Assembly: GCA_002483265.1 (NCBI GenBank)
Contig: DLHO01000016.1
Span: 1 to 64,000 of the forward strand
From: Flavobacteriales bacterium UBA7666
GTDB taxonomy: Bacteria > Bacteroidota > Bacteroidia > Flavobacteriales_D > Crocinitomicaceae
DNA length: 64,000 nucleotides
Reading direction: 5' to 3'
Under the pieces are notes generated by a model. That model worked only from the letters and a program-made list of their open reading frames with translations, searched no databases and was not told where the DNA came from. This document shows positions 53,507 through 63,221 of this stretch, piece by piece (the stretch's first letter is position 1; every line of letters begins with the position of its first letter). The position numbers and the translations under genes were made by a program.

Positions 53507-56182
53507 TTAGCGCTGAAGCACAAAGAATCCGGTTTCGTTGTAAAGCTTATTGTCCATTCCGGTAGCAGTAAGTTGATAGAAATAAGTTCCTTCCGCTGCC
53601 AGATCTCCCTGAATAGTGCCATCCCATCCTTGTTTCGGATCACTGATATTCAAAATGACATTTCCCCATCGGTTCAAGATTTGAAGCTGGTAACTTTCGA
53701 TGCGTTCGGCTGTAATAATGAATTGGTCGTTCAGCAGGTCGCCGTTTGGTGTAAAGATGTTGGGAATAGTGAGTGAAGACGGTGCATCTGATACGGTAAT
53801 CACAAGTGAATAACTGTCTGAACATCCTTCAGCATTGGTAGCAGTCAGTTCAACGGTATATTGACCACTTTGACTGAAAAGGTGAGTGGGAGAAGCCAAG
53901 TTTTCAGTAGAACCATCTCCGAAATTCCATTGAAATGACACTGCGTTTCCTGAACTAGTGTTGGTGAAGTTGACCGGTAGTGGAGCCTCTCCTGCCAAGG
54001 TGTCTGCTATAAAAGATGCTGAAACCGAAGAAATCGTAGTGGTTATAGAAGTTAAGATTGTACCGCATGAATTGGTGGCAGAGACCGTATAAACTGCAGC
54101 AGTATTCACTGTAATACTTGCTCCTGTTTGACCTGTTGACCACAGGTATGTATTACCACCCGAAGCAGTCAATTTTGTTTGCTGTCCTTCACAGAAAGAA
54201 GTTACTCCCGAAATTTGCGGATTTGGTAAAGGATTTTCGGTGACATTAAAAGAAGTTGAGGTAACTTGTCCGCAACCGTTAATTGCCGTTACCGAGTAGT
54301 TCCCGGCCGCTGTAACCTGAATCGAAGTGCTGGTTGCTCCTGTTGACCACAGGTAGGTGTCTCCTCCTGAAGCTGTAAGCAGTGTTTGCTGTCCTTCACA
54401 GAAAGAAGCTGATCCTGAAATTTGAGGATTTGGGAGGGGATTTACGGTAACAATTGCGGGTGCAGATGTTGTTTGTCCACAACTATTGAAAGCAGTTACT
54501 GTATAAGCACCGGCTGCAGTAACAGTAATGGAAGTGCTTGTTGCGCCATTCGCCCACAGGTAGGTATCTCCTCCTGAAGCTGCAAGGAGTGTTTGCTGTC
54601 CGGCACAAAATGAAGTGTTTCCATTGATTTGCGGATTTGGCAGAGGATTTTCCGTTACGTTAAACGGAGCAGACGTCACTTGTCCGCAGCTGTTGAAAGC
54701 GGTAACTGTATAATTTCCGGGAGTTGTAACCACGATCGAAGTACTCGTTTCTCCTGTTGACCAAAGATAAGTGTCGCCACCTGTAGCCGTAAGCGTTGTT
54801 TGTTGTCCTGCGCAGAAGGAAGCATTTCCGGATATTTGTGGATTAGGAAGCGGAAGCAGAGTGACAAGCTGGGAAGTGGAACTGGTTCCGCATGCATCCG
54901 TAACTGTTAAAGTATAAGTTCCTGCAGACGTGACTGTAATAGATGGAGTTGTATCTCCTGTTGACCAATTGTTTCCGGCAACGCTGTTTGAGGTCAGTGT
55001 GACTGAATTTCCCGGGCATAAACTGGTTGTGCCACTTGTTGAAATGGCTGCCGGATTTGAGGAGTTGAGTATTACACTATGAGAAGCGGATACTGTCCCG
55101 CATGAAGTGATTACTGAAACAGTATAAGTTCCCGGTGAAGTAACAGAAATGGATGCACTGGTTTCTCCATTGGGTGACCAGGTATTTCCGGAAGAATAAC
55201 TGGAAGTTAAAACAATGGTTTCTCCGCTGCAAATTGCTGTCGGACCCGAAATAGTAACAGGAGCCGGGTTTGGAAGAACAGTGATCGAAATAGTTTGTGG
55301 AGTGCCGGTATTTCCGCATGTATTAGAAGGTATAACGGTTAAGAGATAGCTTCCGGGAGCAGCCGTACCCCAGTTTACAGTCATAGCTGATGATGTTGCT
55401 GTACCATTTGCAGTTGTAAAAGTCGCGCCAGCAGGTAATCCGCTCCAGGTGTAACTGATTCCGGATTCCGGTATGACAGAATAACTTTCAGATGAGCCTG
55501 TGCAAACAGAAGTGTTTCCTAAAATAGGAGTAACGATTAATGAACCGTTAAGTGAGGGTGTGGTAAGTTTTACATCATCAATAAACAATAATTCGTCGGC
55601 ACGATTGGTTGTAACACTTACTACGAAGTAAAATTGTGAAACACAAGGAGGAATACTCCAGGTATAACTGTTTGAAAGGATGCTGAATTGTGCATTATTA
55701 TTGCCTGAAGCCAGTGTTACAGATGGTTGGGCATTGCCATTATGGTAAGCCGTAAATATTAGATTTTCAGAAGCATCCCATCCGGTTCCGTTACATGAAG
55801 GAAACCGGTTTCCCCAGTTAAAAGTAAGAGTTCGTGTGTAAGTATTGCTGTTAGAAACATCTAATGAGTTGAAAGTAAATGTTCTGGGTGTGTTTGGTCC
55901 GTTTCCGGATCCACCTGCCCAGCAGTTTCCACCACCGGTATTTCCTCCAACAACTAATGAAGTGGTTCCGGTAACCTTATTGGGTGCCTGTTGTGCCTCA
56001 CTAACGGATAAAGCACTTGCTCCGGTTGAAGTATATCCCCACGGATCTCCGACTTCTCCGCCTTGAAAACCAATGATAACCTGTGCTGAAACAGTCCCGG
56101 AGAGAAAGAGGAAAAAAAGGAATGAAATTAGGTGGACAAATTGACCCGACAAGTGTTTTTCGGAGTTGCAAAATGATTTCAT
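53507..56182 (-). CDS. T9SS type B cargo with Ig-like repeats and PKD
   Basis: 891 residues. Signal peptide (FLFFLFLSGTVSA) then a 175-residue N-terminal domain (IGFQGGEVGDPWGYTSTGA) shared almost unchanged with the next gene. Two CHU-type Ig domains lead to five Ig-like repeats of about 67 residues (FCAGQQTTLTATGGDTYLWSTG). A PKD domain (FQWNFGDGSTENLASPTHLF) precedes the type B sorting domain (IPNIFTPNGDLLNDQF, NRWGNVIL, WDGTIQG). Starts 35 bp upstream of the FnIII gene and may share a transcript. Confidence 0.92.
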   Translation of the reverse strand: MKSFCNSEKHLSGQFVHLISFLFFLFLSGTVSAQVIIGFQGGEVGDPWGYTSTGASALSVSEAQQAPNKVTGTTSLVVGGNTGGGNCWAGGSGNGPNTPRTFTFNSLDVSNSNTYTRTLTFNWGNRFPSCNGTGWDASENLIFTAYHNGNAQPSVTLASGNNNAQFSILSNSYTWSIPPCVSQFYFVVSVTTNRADELLFIDDVKLTTPSLNGSLIVTPILGNTSVCTGSSESYSVIPESGISYTWSGLPAGATFTTANGTATSSAMTVNWGTAAPGSYLLTVIPSNTCGNTGTPQTISITVLPNPAPVTISGPTAICSGETIVLTSSYSSGNTWSPNGETSASISVTSPGTYTVSVITSCGTVSASHSVILNSSNPAAISTSGTTSLCPGNSVTLTSNSVAGNNWSTGDTTPSITVTSAGTYTLTVTDACGTSSTSQLVTLLPLPNPQISGNASFCAGQQTTLTATGGDTYLWSTGETSTSIVVTTPGNYTVTAFNSCGQVTSAPFNVTENPLPNPQINGNTSFCAGQQTLLAASGGDTYLWANGATSTSITVTAAGAYTVTAFNSCGQTTSAPAIVTVNPLPNPQISGSASFCEGQQTLLTASGGDTYLWSTGATSTSIQVTAAGNYSVTAINGCGQVTSTSFNVTENPLPNPQISGVTSFCEGQQTKLTASGGNTYLWSTGQTGASITVNTAAVYTVSATNSCGTILTSITTTISSVSASFIADTLAGEAPLPVNFTNTSSGNAVSFQWNFGDGSTENLASPTHLFSQSGQYTVELTATNAEGCSDSYSLVITVSDAPSSLTIPNIFTPNGDLLNDQFIITAERIESYQLQILNRWGNVILNISDPKQGWDGTIQGDLAAEGTYFYQLTATGMDNKLYNETGFFVLQR

Positions 56183-56609
56183 TGTTTATGATTTACTAAC
56201 GTTTAGTGCAAAGGTAGATGTGTGATATTCCATGGGAATTAAGAGGATAACAAATAAGTATTAAATCACGTTTAAAATGTTTATTATCAAACATTTAATC
56301 GTTTTAGTTTTTAAGAAAAAGTGTTTTTTGGAGCCGGAAAAATAAGCTCCTGTATCAGGCATTTTATATCATCCAAAATATAACGACTCTTCCATGTTTG
56401 ATTTGGTTCCCGAAAGTGTGAAATGATATCGTTTGTGGGTTTCATCGTGAGGGGGAAACTTGATTGTGGGCAGTAAATAACTCAAGTGTATTTCAAGCGT
56501 GTATTCCCCGACTATTATGCTTACGCCGAAGCTTGTGCCATCGCTAAAGCGTCTTTTGTTGAGGATTTAACAATCTGTGCCGATAGTTATCTCAGCACGC
56601 AATCCGCAA
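56183..56609. other. Intergenic region between paralogous T9SS cargo genes
   Basis: The first 130 bp resemble the upstream region of the paralogue (compare 56270-56330 with 59770-59830). From 56330 on no gene is certain; a plus-strand open frame 56486-56617 (43 codons from a GTG, reading VYFKRVFPDYYAYAEACAIA) looks protein-like but has no start context and ends inside the next gene. Confidence 0.45.
56209..56216 (-). promoter_or_regulatory. Candidate -7 box of the type B cargo gene
   Basis: TACCTTTG on the minus strand (TAnnTTTG), 27 bp before the ATG at 56182. The identical TACCTTTGCA occurs before the paralogue at 59718-59725. Confidence 0.5.
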
Positions 56610-59600
56610 TTATCTGATAAGCGAAAGATGTCCGGAAAAAGTTTCAAAAGCATCCGAATGCAATTGTTTCACAGTGATATTCCAAATATATGTCCCCTCA
56701 ACAACCATTTCTCCCTGATAAGTCCCGTCCCATCCAATGTTAGAATCATGTGATTCAAAAATGGTTTCTCCCCAACGATTGTAAATCAGGAAAGTATAAT
56801 TTTGCGAATCGAATCCACTGGAAAAGATTGGTCGGAAAGTTTGATTGAATTCATCTCCATCAGGTGTAAAAGCATTCGGAACATACTGAATTAATTCATC
56901 TTTAACAGTGATGACTTTAGTAATGCTGTCGATACATCCCTCATCGTTGGTTGCAATGAGTTTCACGCTATAGGTACCAATATGAGAAGGGAAGATGAAT
57001 TCAGGTGATACTTCTGCCGACTGTTCGTTCCCGGAATCAAAATCCCATAAATAACTGGTTGCATTTGAACTGGCATTCACAAAGTGAACCGTTGGGTCCA
57101 AAACAGAGATTGAGCCGGGGGAAAAGTAGAAGTTGGCCTCAATTCCTGGATTTATCTCAATGTCTTGCGAAACGGTAGCAATGCAATTCGAAGCGGTAGT
57201 AACTTTTAAGAATACCTGCTGAGTTCCGCTATTACTGAATAAATGTTTTGGGTGTTGTTCCGAAGAAGTGAATCCGTCGTTGAAATTCCATTGCCAATCC
57301 GTAATGATCTCCGGAGAGGGTACAGAGCACGTTGATAAAAAGATCACACTGTCATTTATGCACGTTGCTGAATATGAAAAAGTTGCTGTTGGGTTTGATT
57401 TGACAGTTACAATAGTTGAGGCAAGATTGCTGCAATTATTTTCGTTGATTGTTAAGGTGTAAATTCCACCAAGTGTTGCATCCGTCGGATTTTGAAGGGA
57501 AGAGGTATAGCCGTTTGGCCCTGTCCATGAATAGGTAACCGCCCCTGTTGATGCAGTTGATCCATTCAATTGAACAAGCGCTCCTTCGCAATAAGGCCCG
57601 GTATTCGTTACGATCACTGAAGGAACTTCTGATAATATATTGACCAATGAAGGTAAACTAGGGCATCCGGAAACGGTTACGATCAGCGAGTAAGTTCCGG
57701 CCTCGGTTGCATCATTCGGATTTTGAACGGCGGATGTATATCCGTTAGGCCCTGTCCATGCATAATTTACTGATCCGGATGAAGTGGTAGACCCGTTTAA
57801 TTGCAATAATGTTCCCGTACAGAAAGGGGCTGCATAACTTGCTTGTGCAATTGGTAAAGGATTAATTACCACAGTGGTGGTTGCAGGTATGCTTTGACAA
57901 CCATTTGCACCAATGACCAATTGATAGGTTCCGGCCGATGTTGCATCTGTAGGATTCTGAAGGGAAGAAGTATAACCATTAGGTCCTGTCCAGAAATACG
58001 CAATTGTTCCTGTCGATGAGGTGGTTCCGTTCAATTGGATTGCAGATCCCGCGCAATATGCTCCGGTGTTGGATGCACTTGCAATGGGAGCGGCATGAAC
58101 TGTAACAGTTGTTGTTGCAGGAAGGCTTTGACAGCCATTAATGGATACGATTAATTGATAAGTATGGATTCCTGGTTGAAGCAGGTCTGTTGGATTTTGC
58201 ATACCGGATGCGAAGCTGTTTGGTCCGGTCCAGCTGAAAGATGGAGTGCCCGATGATGGCGTGCTTCCTTGTAAGGAAACAACCGATCCTTCGCAATAAG
58301 GTCCGTTGTTGGAGGCACTGGCTAATATCATTGCCGGTTCTGTAATTTGGACGGGTGATAAAGTGATGGAGCAGCCGTTTACAAATCTCACTTGTGGCGT
58401 ATAGGTTCCGGCAGATAAATTGCTAAACGTGTTGGAACCTTGCCACGTAATTCCATCCAATGAATATTCTAAATTGGGATCTGTTGATAGAATGATAAGC
58501 AATCCGTCATTGGCTCCAAAACAGCTGATCGGATTATTGGTAACTGATTGAATGGTTGGAACCGGATTGAGTGTTACAATATGAGCTGTTGTGATAATTC
58601 CACAAGTTGTAGCGTTTGAAACAGTATACGTTCCGGCTGCTGTAACTGAAATTGCAGCAGTTGTTTCTCCGTTGGGAGCCCAGGTATTTCCAGATGGATA
58701 GCTGGAACTTAGCGTAATGGTTTCTCCGCTGCACAGGGAAGTTGGACCGGAGATCGTAATCGGAGCTGAGGCAGGCAGAATCGTAACTGAAATCGTTTCG
58801 GGTGTACCGATAATACCGCATGAATTTGAGGGAGTGACTGTAAGTGTATAGGTACCCGGAGGAGTTGTGCCCCAATTGACTGTCATGGTGGATGAGGCTG
58901 TTGTACCATTGCTGCTTGTATAAGATGCTCCGGCAGGTAATCCGCTCCAGGTATAAGCAATTCCGGTTTCGGGTGTAACACTGTAATTATCTACAGATCC
59001 GATGCAAACGGAAGTATTTCCTAGTATTGGGCTTGTTGTTAATGAGCCGTTTAACTGAGGTGCAGTAATTTTTACATTATCCAGAAATAATAATTCATCC
59101 GCCCGGTTGGTTGTAACACTGATTACAAAGTAAAATTGAGAAACGCAAGCTGGAATCGACCAGGTATACGTGTGTGACAGGATGCTGAATTGAGCATTGT
59201 TGTTTCCTGTTGCTAATGTTACGGGTGTTTGTGCAATACCGTCATGATACGCTCTAAAAACAAGATTTTCCCCACTGTCCCAACCTGTTCCGCTGCATGC
59301 AGGATAACGATTTCCCCAATTAAAAGTAAGTGTTCTGGTGGAAGCGTTGCTGGTCGAAATATCCAATGTATTAAATGTGAAAGTTCGCGGAGTATTTGGT
59401 CCGTTTCCGGATCCCGTGGCAAAACAATTTCCACCTCCTGTATTTCCTCCGACGACCAATGAGGTTGCTCCGGTCACTTTATTGGGTGATTGTGTTGCTT
59501 CAGATATAGATAATGCAGCGGCTCCGGTAGAAGTAAAGCCCCACGGATCTCCAATTTCACCACCTTGAAAACCTACGGTAACCTGAGCAGAAACGGTTCC

Positions 59601-59693
59601 GCACAAAGCGATAAAAATCACTCCAAGTACCTGTTTTGATAAATTGGTAAGCAGTTGAAAGTTTAAAAGTTTTGGAATAGTGAATAAACCCAT
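56610..59693 (-). CDS. T9SS type B cargo, paralogue of the preceding gene
   Basis: 1027 residues from the ATG at 59693 (a TTG nine codons upstream is less likely). Signal peptide ends at CGTVSAQ. The first 300 residues closely match the product of 53507-56182. Then a SprB-like repeat (ISCFGANDGLLIILS), five Ig-like repeats of about 80 residues (GPYCEGSVVSLQGST ... SWTGPNSF), a PKD pair, and the type B sorting domain (YVPNAFTPDGDEFNQTF, YNRWGETIFESH, WDGTYQGEM). Confidence 0.92.
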   Translation of the reverse strand: MGLFTIPKLLNFQLLTNLSKQVLGVIFIALCGTVSAQVTVGFQGGEIGDPWGFTSTGAAALSISEATQSPNKVTGATSLVVGGNTGGGNCFATGSGNGPNTPRTFTFNTLDISTSNASTRTLTFNWGNRYPACSGTGWDSGENLVFRAYHDGIAQTPVTLATGNNNAQFSILSHTYTWSIPACVSQFYFVISVTTNRADELLFLDNVKITAPQLNGSLTTSPILGNTSVCIGSVDNYSVTPETGIAYTWSGLPAGASYTSSNGTTASSTMTVNWGTTPPGTYTLTVTPSNSCGIIGTPETISVTILPASAPITISGPTSLCSGETITLSSSYPSGNTWAPNGETTAAISVTAAGTYTVSNATTCGIITTAHIVTLNPVPTIQSVTNNPISCFGANDGLLIILSTDPNLEYSLDGITWQGSNTFSNLSAGTYTPQVRFVNGCSITLSPVQITEPAMILASASNNGPYCEGSVVSLQGSTPSSGTPSFSWTGPNSFASGMQNPTDLLQPGIHTYQLIVSINGCQSLPATTTVTVHAAPIASASNTGAYCAGSAIQLNGTTSSTGTIAYFWTGPNGYTSSLQNPTDATSAGTYQLVIGANGCQSIPATTTVVINPLPIAQASYAAPFCTGTLLQLNGSTTSSGSVNYAWTGPNGYTSAVQNPNDATEAGTYSLIVTVSGCPSLPSLVNILSEVPSVIVTNTGPYCEGALVQLNGSTASTGAVTYSWTGPNGYTSSLQNPTDATLGGIYTLTINENNCSNLASTIVTVKSNPTATFSYSATCINDSVIFLSTCSVPSPEIITDWQWNFNDGFTSSEQHPKHLFSNSGTQQVFLKVTTASNCIATVSQDIEINPGIEANFYFSPGSISVLDPTVHFVNASSNATSYLWDFDSGNEQSAEVSPEFIFPSHIGTYSVKLIATNDEGCIDSITKVITVKDELIQYVPNAFTPDGDEFNQTFRPIFSSGFDSQNYTFLIYNRWGETIFESHDSNIGWDGTYQGEMVVEGTYIWNITVKQLHSDAFETFSGHLSLIR

Positions 59694-59717
59694 TGCACGA
59701 ATTGAAATTAATTTCTG

Positions 59718-59725
59718 CAAAGGTA
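59718..59725 (-). promoter_or_regulatory. Candidate -7 box of the paralogous cargo gene
   Basis: TACCTTTG on the minus strand, 25 bp before the ATG at 59693. Same box and spacing as the paralogue at 56209. Confidence 0.5.
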
Positions 59726-59841
59726 GGATGACAAGACTCCACCTAGATTAAATACGTGTCAAATGTGTGTTAAGTTCGCGTTTAATTTATTTGTAATCAA
59801 ATACTTAAACGATTTAGTAAATAAATTGATAAATGTTTAGT

Positions 59842-59881
59842 AATCTCGTCGGGGCGAATAATTATTCGCCCCGACGAGATT
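59842..59881. repeat. GC-capped palindrome P8 between divergent genes
   Basis: Perfect 40-bp palindrome AATCTCGTC-GGGGCGAATAA and complement. It lies upstream of both the leftward cargo gene and the rightward gene at 59921, so it cannot be a simple terminator there. Confidence 0.85.
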
Positions 59882-59920
59882 TTTCTTATTTTCATCCTTC
59901 CAAATACTATTCACTTCCAA

Positions 59921-60397
59921 ATGGAACGCGAGAAAATTATTCAGTTTATACAAGAAATCGGAATTCAGGTTGTGGAAACAGAACTTCCGGATGACTGTTT
60001 TTTGCCCGGATTGGCCATTGAGAAAAATACTATTCTGATGGATTCGAAACGCTTGAAGTTTCCCGGAGACTTGTTGCATGAGGCTGGACATTTAGCCGTA
60101 ACAGAGGCAGAACTGCGTCCGTTGATTGGGACTGCTGAAATGGATCCATCCTGGCCAAGTGATGGAGATGAACTGGCTGCGATTCTCTGGTCTTATGCCG
60201 CATTGAAACAGTTGGATCTAAAACCCGAAGTTGTCTTTCACCCGGAAGGATACAAGAATGAATCCGAATGGCTCATTCAACAATTTCAGAATGAAAATTA
60301 CATTGGTCTTCCCTTATTGGAGTGGATGGGATTTTGTTCTATTTCAGAAAAAGGGGGAGTAATGCCGTATCCCAATATGCTAAAATGGTTGAGATGA
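59921..60397 (+). CDS. Small HEAGH metalloprotein
   Basis: 158 residues. The motif LLHEAGHLAV (H53, E54, H57) is the zinc-binding HExxH helix of metallopeptidases; downstream acidic residues (DELAAILWSYAA) could give the third ligand. Resembles short ImmA/IrrE-like or M48-like domains but no family is certain. Stop overlaps the start of the hydroxylase gene (ATGA). Confidence 0.6.
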   Translation: MEREKIIQFIQEIGIQVVETELPDDCFLPGLAIEKNTILMDSKRLKFPGDLLHEAGHLAVTEAELRPLIGTAEMDPSWPSDGDELAAILWSYAALKQLDLKPEVVFHPEGYKNESEWLIQQFQNENYIGLPLLEWMGFCSISEKGGVMPYPNMLKWLR

Positions 60398-61113
60398 GTA
60401 AAAAACAAGTGACAAAACACCTGAAGTTTCCGATGCAATTCGATGAACAGCTTTTAGTACAAGACTTGTCTCGTGCTATGGAAGGTCAATGGGTTTCGCA
60501 TTTCAATACGGGCGGTTATACCGGGAATTGGAAAGCTGTTTCGTTGTATGCAGCAAATGGAAATGAACAAAATATTTTTGCGCACCTGCAAGATCAGGCT
60601 TCCATTTCTGAGACACCATTGATGAAAGAATGTACTTATTTCAAAGAAGTACTTGATCAGTTCAAATTCGAGATTCTTTCCGTTCGTTTATTGAGACTGG
60701 AAGTTGGTGCGGAAATAAAACCACATACCGATCATGAATTGGGTTATGAAGACGGGCAGTTTCGTTTGCACATTCCAATTGTAACCAATCCTGAAATTGA
60801 ATTCATTTTGGATGGAGAGAGATTGACTATGCTTCCCGGTGAATGCTGGTACACGAATGTGAATTTTGTGCATTCTGTTGCGAATAGAGGAACAATTGAT
60901 CGGGTTCATTTGGTGATTGATGGTGTTCGAAATGCCTGGACAGACGAACTTTTTTTCTCACTGGCGCCGGAATCCAGTTTTGAAGCAGATCGGGAAGAAG
61001 AACTTTCGGATGAAACCATTGTCCGCATGTTGGAAGAGTTGAGAAGCAATCCGTTGATGGCGAATCACCCGATAGTGGAAGAGTTAGAAAGAAAGCTAAA
61101 AACCTGGAGCTGA
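60394..61113 (+). CDS. Aspartyl/asparaginyl beta-hydroxylase-like dioxygenase
   Basis: 239 residues from the ATG at 60394, coupled to the previous gene. The double-stranded beta-helix of the Fe(II)/2-oxoglutarate Asp/Asn hydroxylase family is visible: RLEVGAEIKPHTDHELG (H111, D113), FRLHIPIVTN, LPGECWYTNVNFVHSVANRG (H160) and DRVHLVIDG (R170). Such enzymes hydroxylate protein side chains or free amino acids. The C-terminal 55 residues are an added helical tail (EELRSNPLMANHPIVEELERK). Confidence 0.85.
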   Translation: MSKKQVTKHLKFPMQFDEQLLVQDLSRAMEGQWVSHFNTGGYTGNWKAVSLYAANGNEQNIFAHLQDQASISETPLMKECTYFKEVLDQFKFEILSVRLLRLEVGAEIKPHTDHELGYEDGQFRLHIPIVTNPEIEFILDGERLTMLPGECWYTNVNFVHSVANRGTIDRVHLVIDGVRNAWTDELFFSLAPESSFEADREEELSDETIVRMLEELRSNPLMANHPIVEELERKLKTWS

Positions 61114-61191
61114 AATCCCAAAATTCTTTAAAAAAATGCTTTGCTTTTGTAACTGAATTATGTTTGCTGACTTTATTCGGAATAAAACGGC

Positions 61192-62232
61192 ATGGCAGAA
61201 AATACAATCGACACAAAAGAAAAGAAAGAGAAGGAGTCGGAAACAGATCAAATGTCCGAAGTCTTGTGGTGGTTTTCCACGGCAATAAAGGAGTTGATCA
61301 AGGATTGTACGGTTGACCGAAATCGGTATAAGATTTTGGGTTCTGCAATGCTTTTCACCTGGTTGTATGCAACCTTGGCTTGGGGATATTTTTGGAGTAC
61401 CAATTCTGATTCTCCGTTCTTGTTTGTTTCTCTAGGGATTTTTATGGGAGGTTTCGTGCTCTCTATTGACCGGGTTTTGGTTTCCTCCATTAATAAAAAA
61501 AGAACCAACATTGTGGCAATTGCATTGCGTGTGATTATGGCATTGTGTATCGGAGCATTTTTAGCACAACCAATCATTCTCTTTATTTTTAGTTCGGATA
61601 TTGATCGTGAAATTCCCATTTTACTCGATAAAAAACTGGCTGAGAAAAAGATCGAAGTGGAACTGGTTTATCAATCCAGAAAAGATGAATTACTGGCTAA
61701 TAAAAAGAAGCTGGACGAGGAGCTGAAACAAAAAAGTGAATTGGCTATTGAAAAACAAAACGACTATCTGAAAGAAATTGACGGAACGGGTGGCTCCGGG
61801 AAATTTGGTATTGCAGGAATTGCGAAAGCCAAGCAGAATGGTTACATGATAGCGAAAGATGATCTGGATAAAATGCAAAAGGGTTCGAAAACCGAATTGG
61901 AAAAGATTACCAAGGAATTGGATGAGATCAATGCAAAAGTGACTAAGAGTGTTGCTGATTTTGAGAAAACACTGGATGGTAAAGGATTCCTGATCAAAAA
62001 AGAAGCACTTCAGTCTTTGTTTGCGAAAGACAAAACTCACGGACTTCAAAACCAATATTATTTATTGATGGTCATTTTGACCTTGTTTGAGTTGATTCCA
62101 ATTATCAGTAAGCTTTTCATGCCAGCAGGGGCTTATGATACCAAAGTAGCCTTACGCGATGATTTTGAGACGAAAGTTGCCACCTTGGAATCCGAAAAAG
62201 AATTTGGAGAAAAGGAACGCGAATTGGCGTAA
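61192..62232 (+). CDS. DUF4407 membrane protein
   Basis: 346 residues. Charged N-terminus, then three helices (50-66, 73-92, 102-127) with the family motif WGYFWSTNSDSPFLFVSLGIFMGGFVLSIDRVLVSSI. A long periplasmic or cytoplasmic coiled coil (150-255) is followed by a C-terminal helix (YLLMVILTLFELIPIISKLF). Function unknown. Confidence 0.85.
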   Translation: MAENTIDTKEKKEKESETDQMSEVLWWFSTAIKELIKDCTVDRNRYKILGSAMLFTWLYATLAWGYFWSTNSDSPFLFVSLGIFMGGFVLSIDRVLVSSINKKRTNIVAIALRVIMALCIGAFLAQPIILFIFSSDIDREIPILLDKKLAEKKIEVELVYQSRKDELLANKKKLDEELKQKSELAIEKQNDYLKEIDGTGGSGKFGIAGIAKAKQNGYMIAKDDLDKMQKGSKTELEKITKELDEINAKVTKSVADFEKTLDGKGFLIKKEALQSLFAKDKTHGLQNQYYLLMVILTLFELIPIISKLFMPAGAYDTKVALRDDFETKVATLESEKEFGEKERELA

Positions 62233-62338
62233 ATAAGAATTATCAGTAGTTAATTATCATTTATATTAATCTGATTTTTCATTTCTGCATTTTGCATTTG
62301 AACTTGAAGTATCTTTATGAAAACTTCATTTTTAAATC

Positions 62339-63115
62339 ATGAAACGACTCATTCTCATTACATTGCTTTTTATTGCCGGAACTGGTTTTTCACAAGTTTT
62401 AGATTCTATAAAGTATTCAATCAACGGACAGTCATTTACGGCATTTTATGCGAAACCCGCAAAAATCAGCAAGAAAACAAAAACCGTTTTAATCGTCCAT
62501 GAATGGTGGGGATTGAATGATTATCCAAAATCAAGAGCGCTTCAAATTGCAAAGGAAGGGAATATTGGTTTCTGCATAGACATGTATGGAACCGGAAAAG
62601 TGGCTGTTAATCCAAAAGATGCACAGGCTTTGGCAATGCCGTTTTACAGAGATCCTGATTTTTCCTATGGAAGATTTATGGCAGGATACAATCAAGCTTT
62701 GAAAATTCAAGGTGTTGATTCTTCTAAAATGATAGCGATTGGTTATTGTTTTGGTGGCTCAATTGTCTTGAATGCTGCTAAAATGGGAGTTTCTTTAGAC
62801 GGAGTGGTTAGTTTTCATGGGAATTTAGCTGGGATTCCGGCAGACAAAAGCAAGTTGAAAGCGGCAATTTTGGTTTGTAACGGTGCAGCAGATTCATTTG
62901 TGCCAGACGAGGATATCACCGAGTTTAAAAGACAAATGACGGAAGTTGATGCAGATATGACTTTCATCAACTATACAGATGCAACACATGCATTTACAAA
63001 TCCACATTCAACAGAAGTAGGGAAGAAGTTCTCCATGCCTATTTCATATAATGCTGCAGCCGATAAACAAAGCTGGATTGATTTTAAGAAATTTATGAAG
63101 GCGAAGGTTAAATAA
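62339..63115 (+). CDS. Secreted dienelactone-hydrolase-family protein
   Basis: 258 residues with a signal peptide (LILITLLFIAGTGFSQ). The alpha/beta hydrolase core has VHEWWGLNDY (oxyanion strand), the Cys nucleophile C137 in GYCFGGS, Asp185 or Asp190 in GAADSFVPDED, and His218 in ATHAFTNP. Carboxylic-ester hydrolase of unknown substrate, acting in the periplasm. Confidence 0.9.
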   Translation: MKRLILITLLFIAGTGFSQVLDSIKYSINGQSFTAFYAKPAKISKKTKTVLIVHEWWGLNDYPKSRALQIAKEGNIGFCIDMYGTGKVAVNPKDAQALAMPFYRDPDFSYGRFMAGYNQALKIQGVDSSKMIAIGYCFGGSIVLNAAKMGVSLDGVVSFHGNLAGIPADKSKLKAAILVCNGAADSFVPDEDITEFKRQMTEVDADMTFINYTDATHAFTNPHSTEVGKKFSMPISYNAAADKQSWIDFKKFMKAKVK

Positions 63116-63184
63116 GACTGTAAGACAAAAGACTTGATTTTTAGAAGTAATTCAAGTCTCTATGTCTAAAGTCTTCTGTCTACA
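63115..63184. repeat. AGAC/GTCT heptad inverted element D3
   Basis: Begins in the stop codon of the hydrolase gene. Left units AGACTGT, AAGACAA, AAGACTT; right units AAGTCTC, ATGTCTA, AAGTCTT, CTGTCTA. Loop of about 17 nt. Confidence 0.75.
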
Positions 63185-63221
63185 ATAGAATCCAAAAACT
63201 AACTTGATGCGTACTTGCTAT

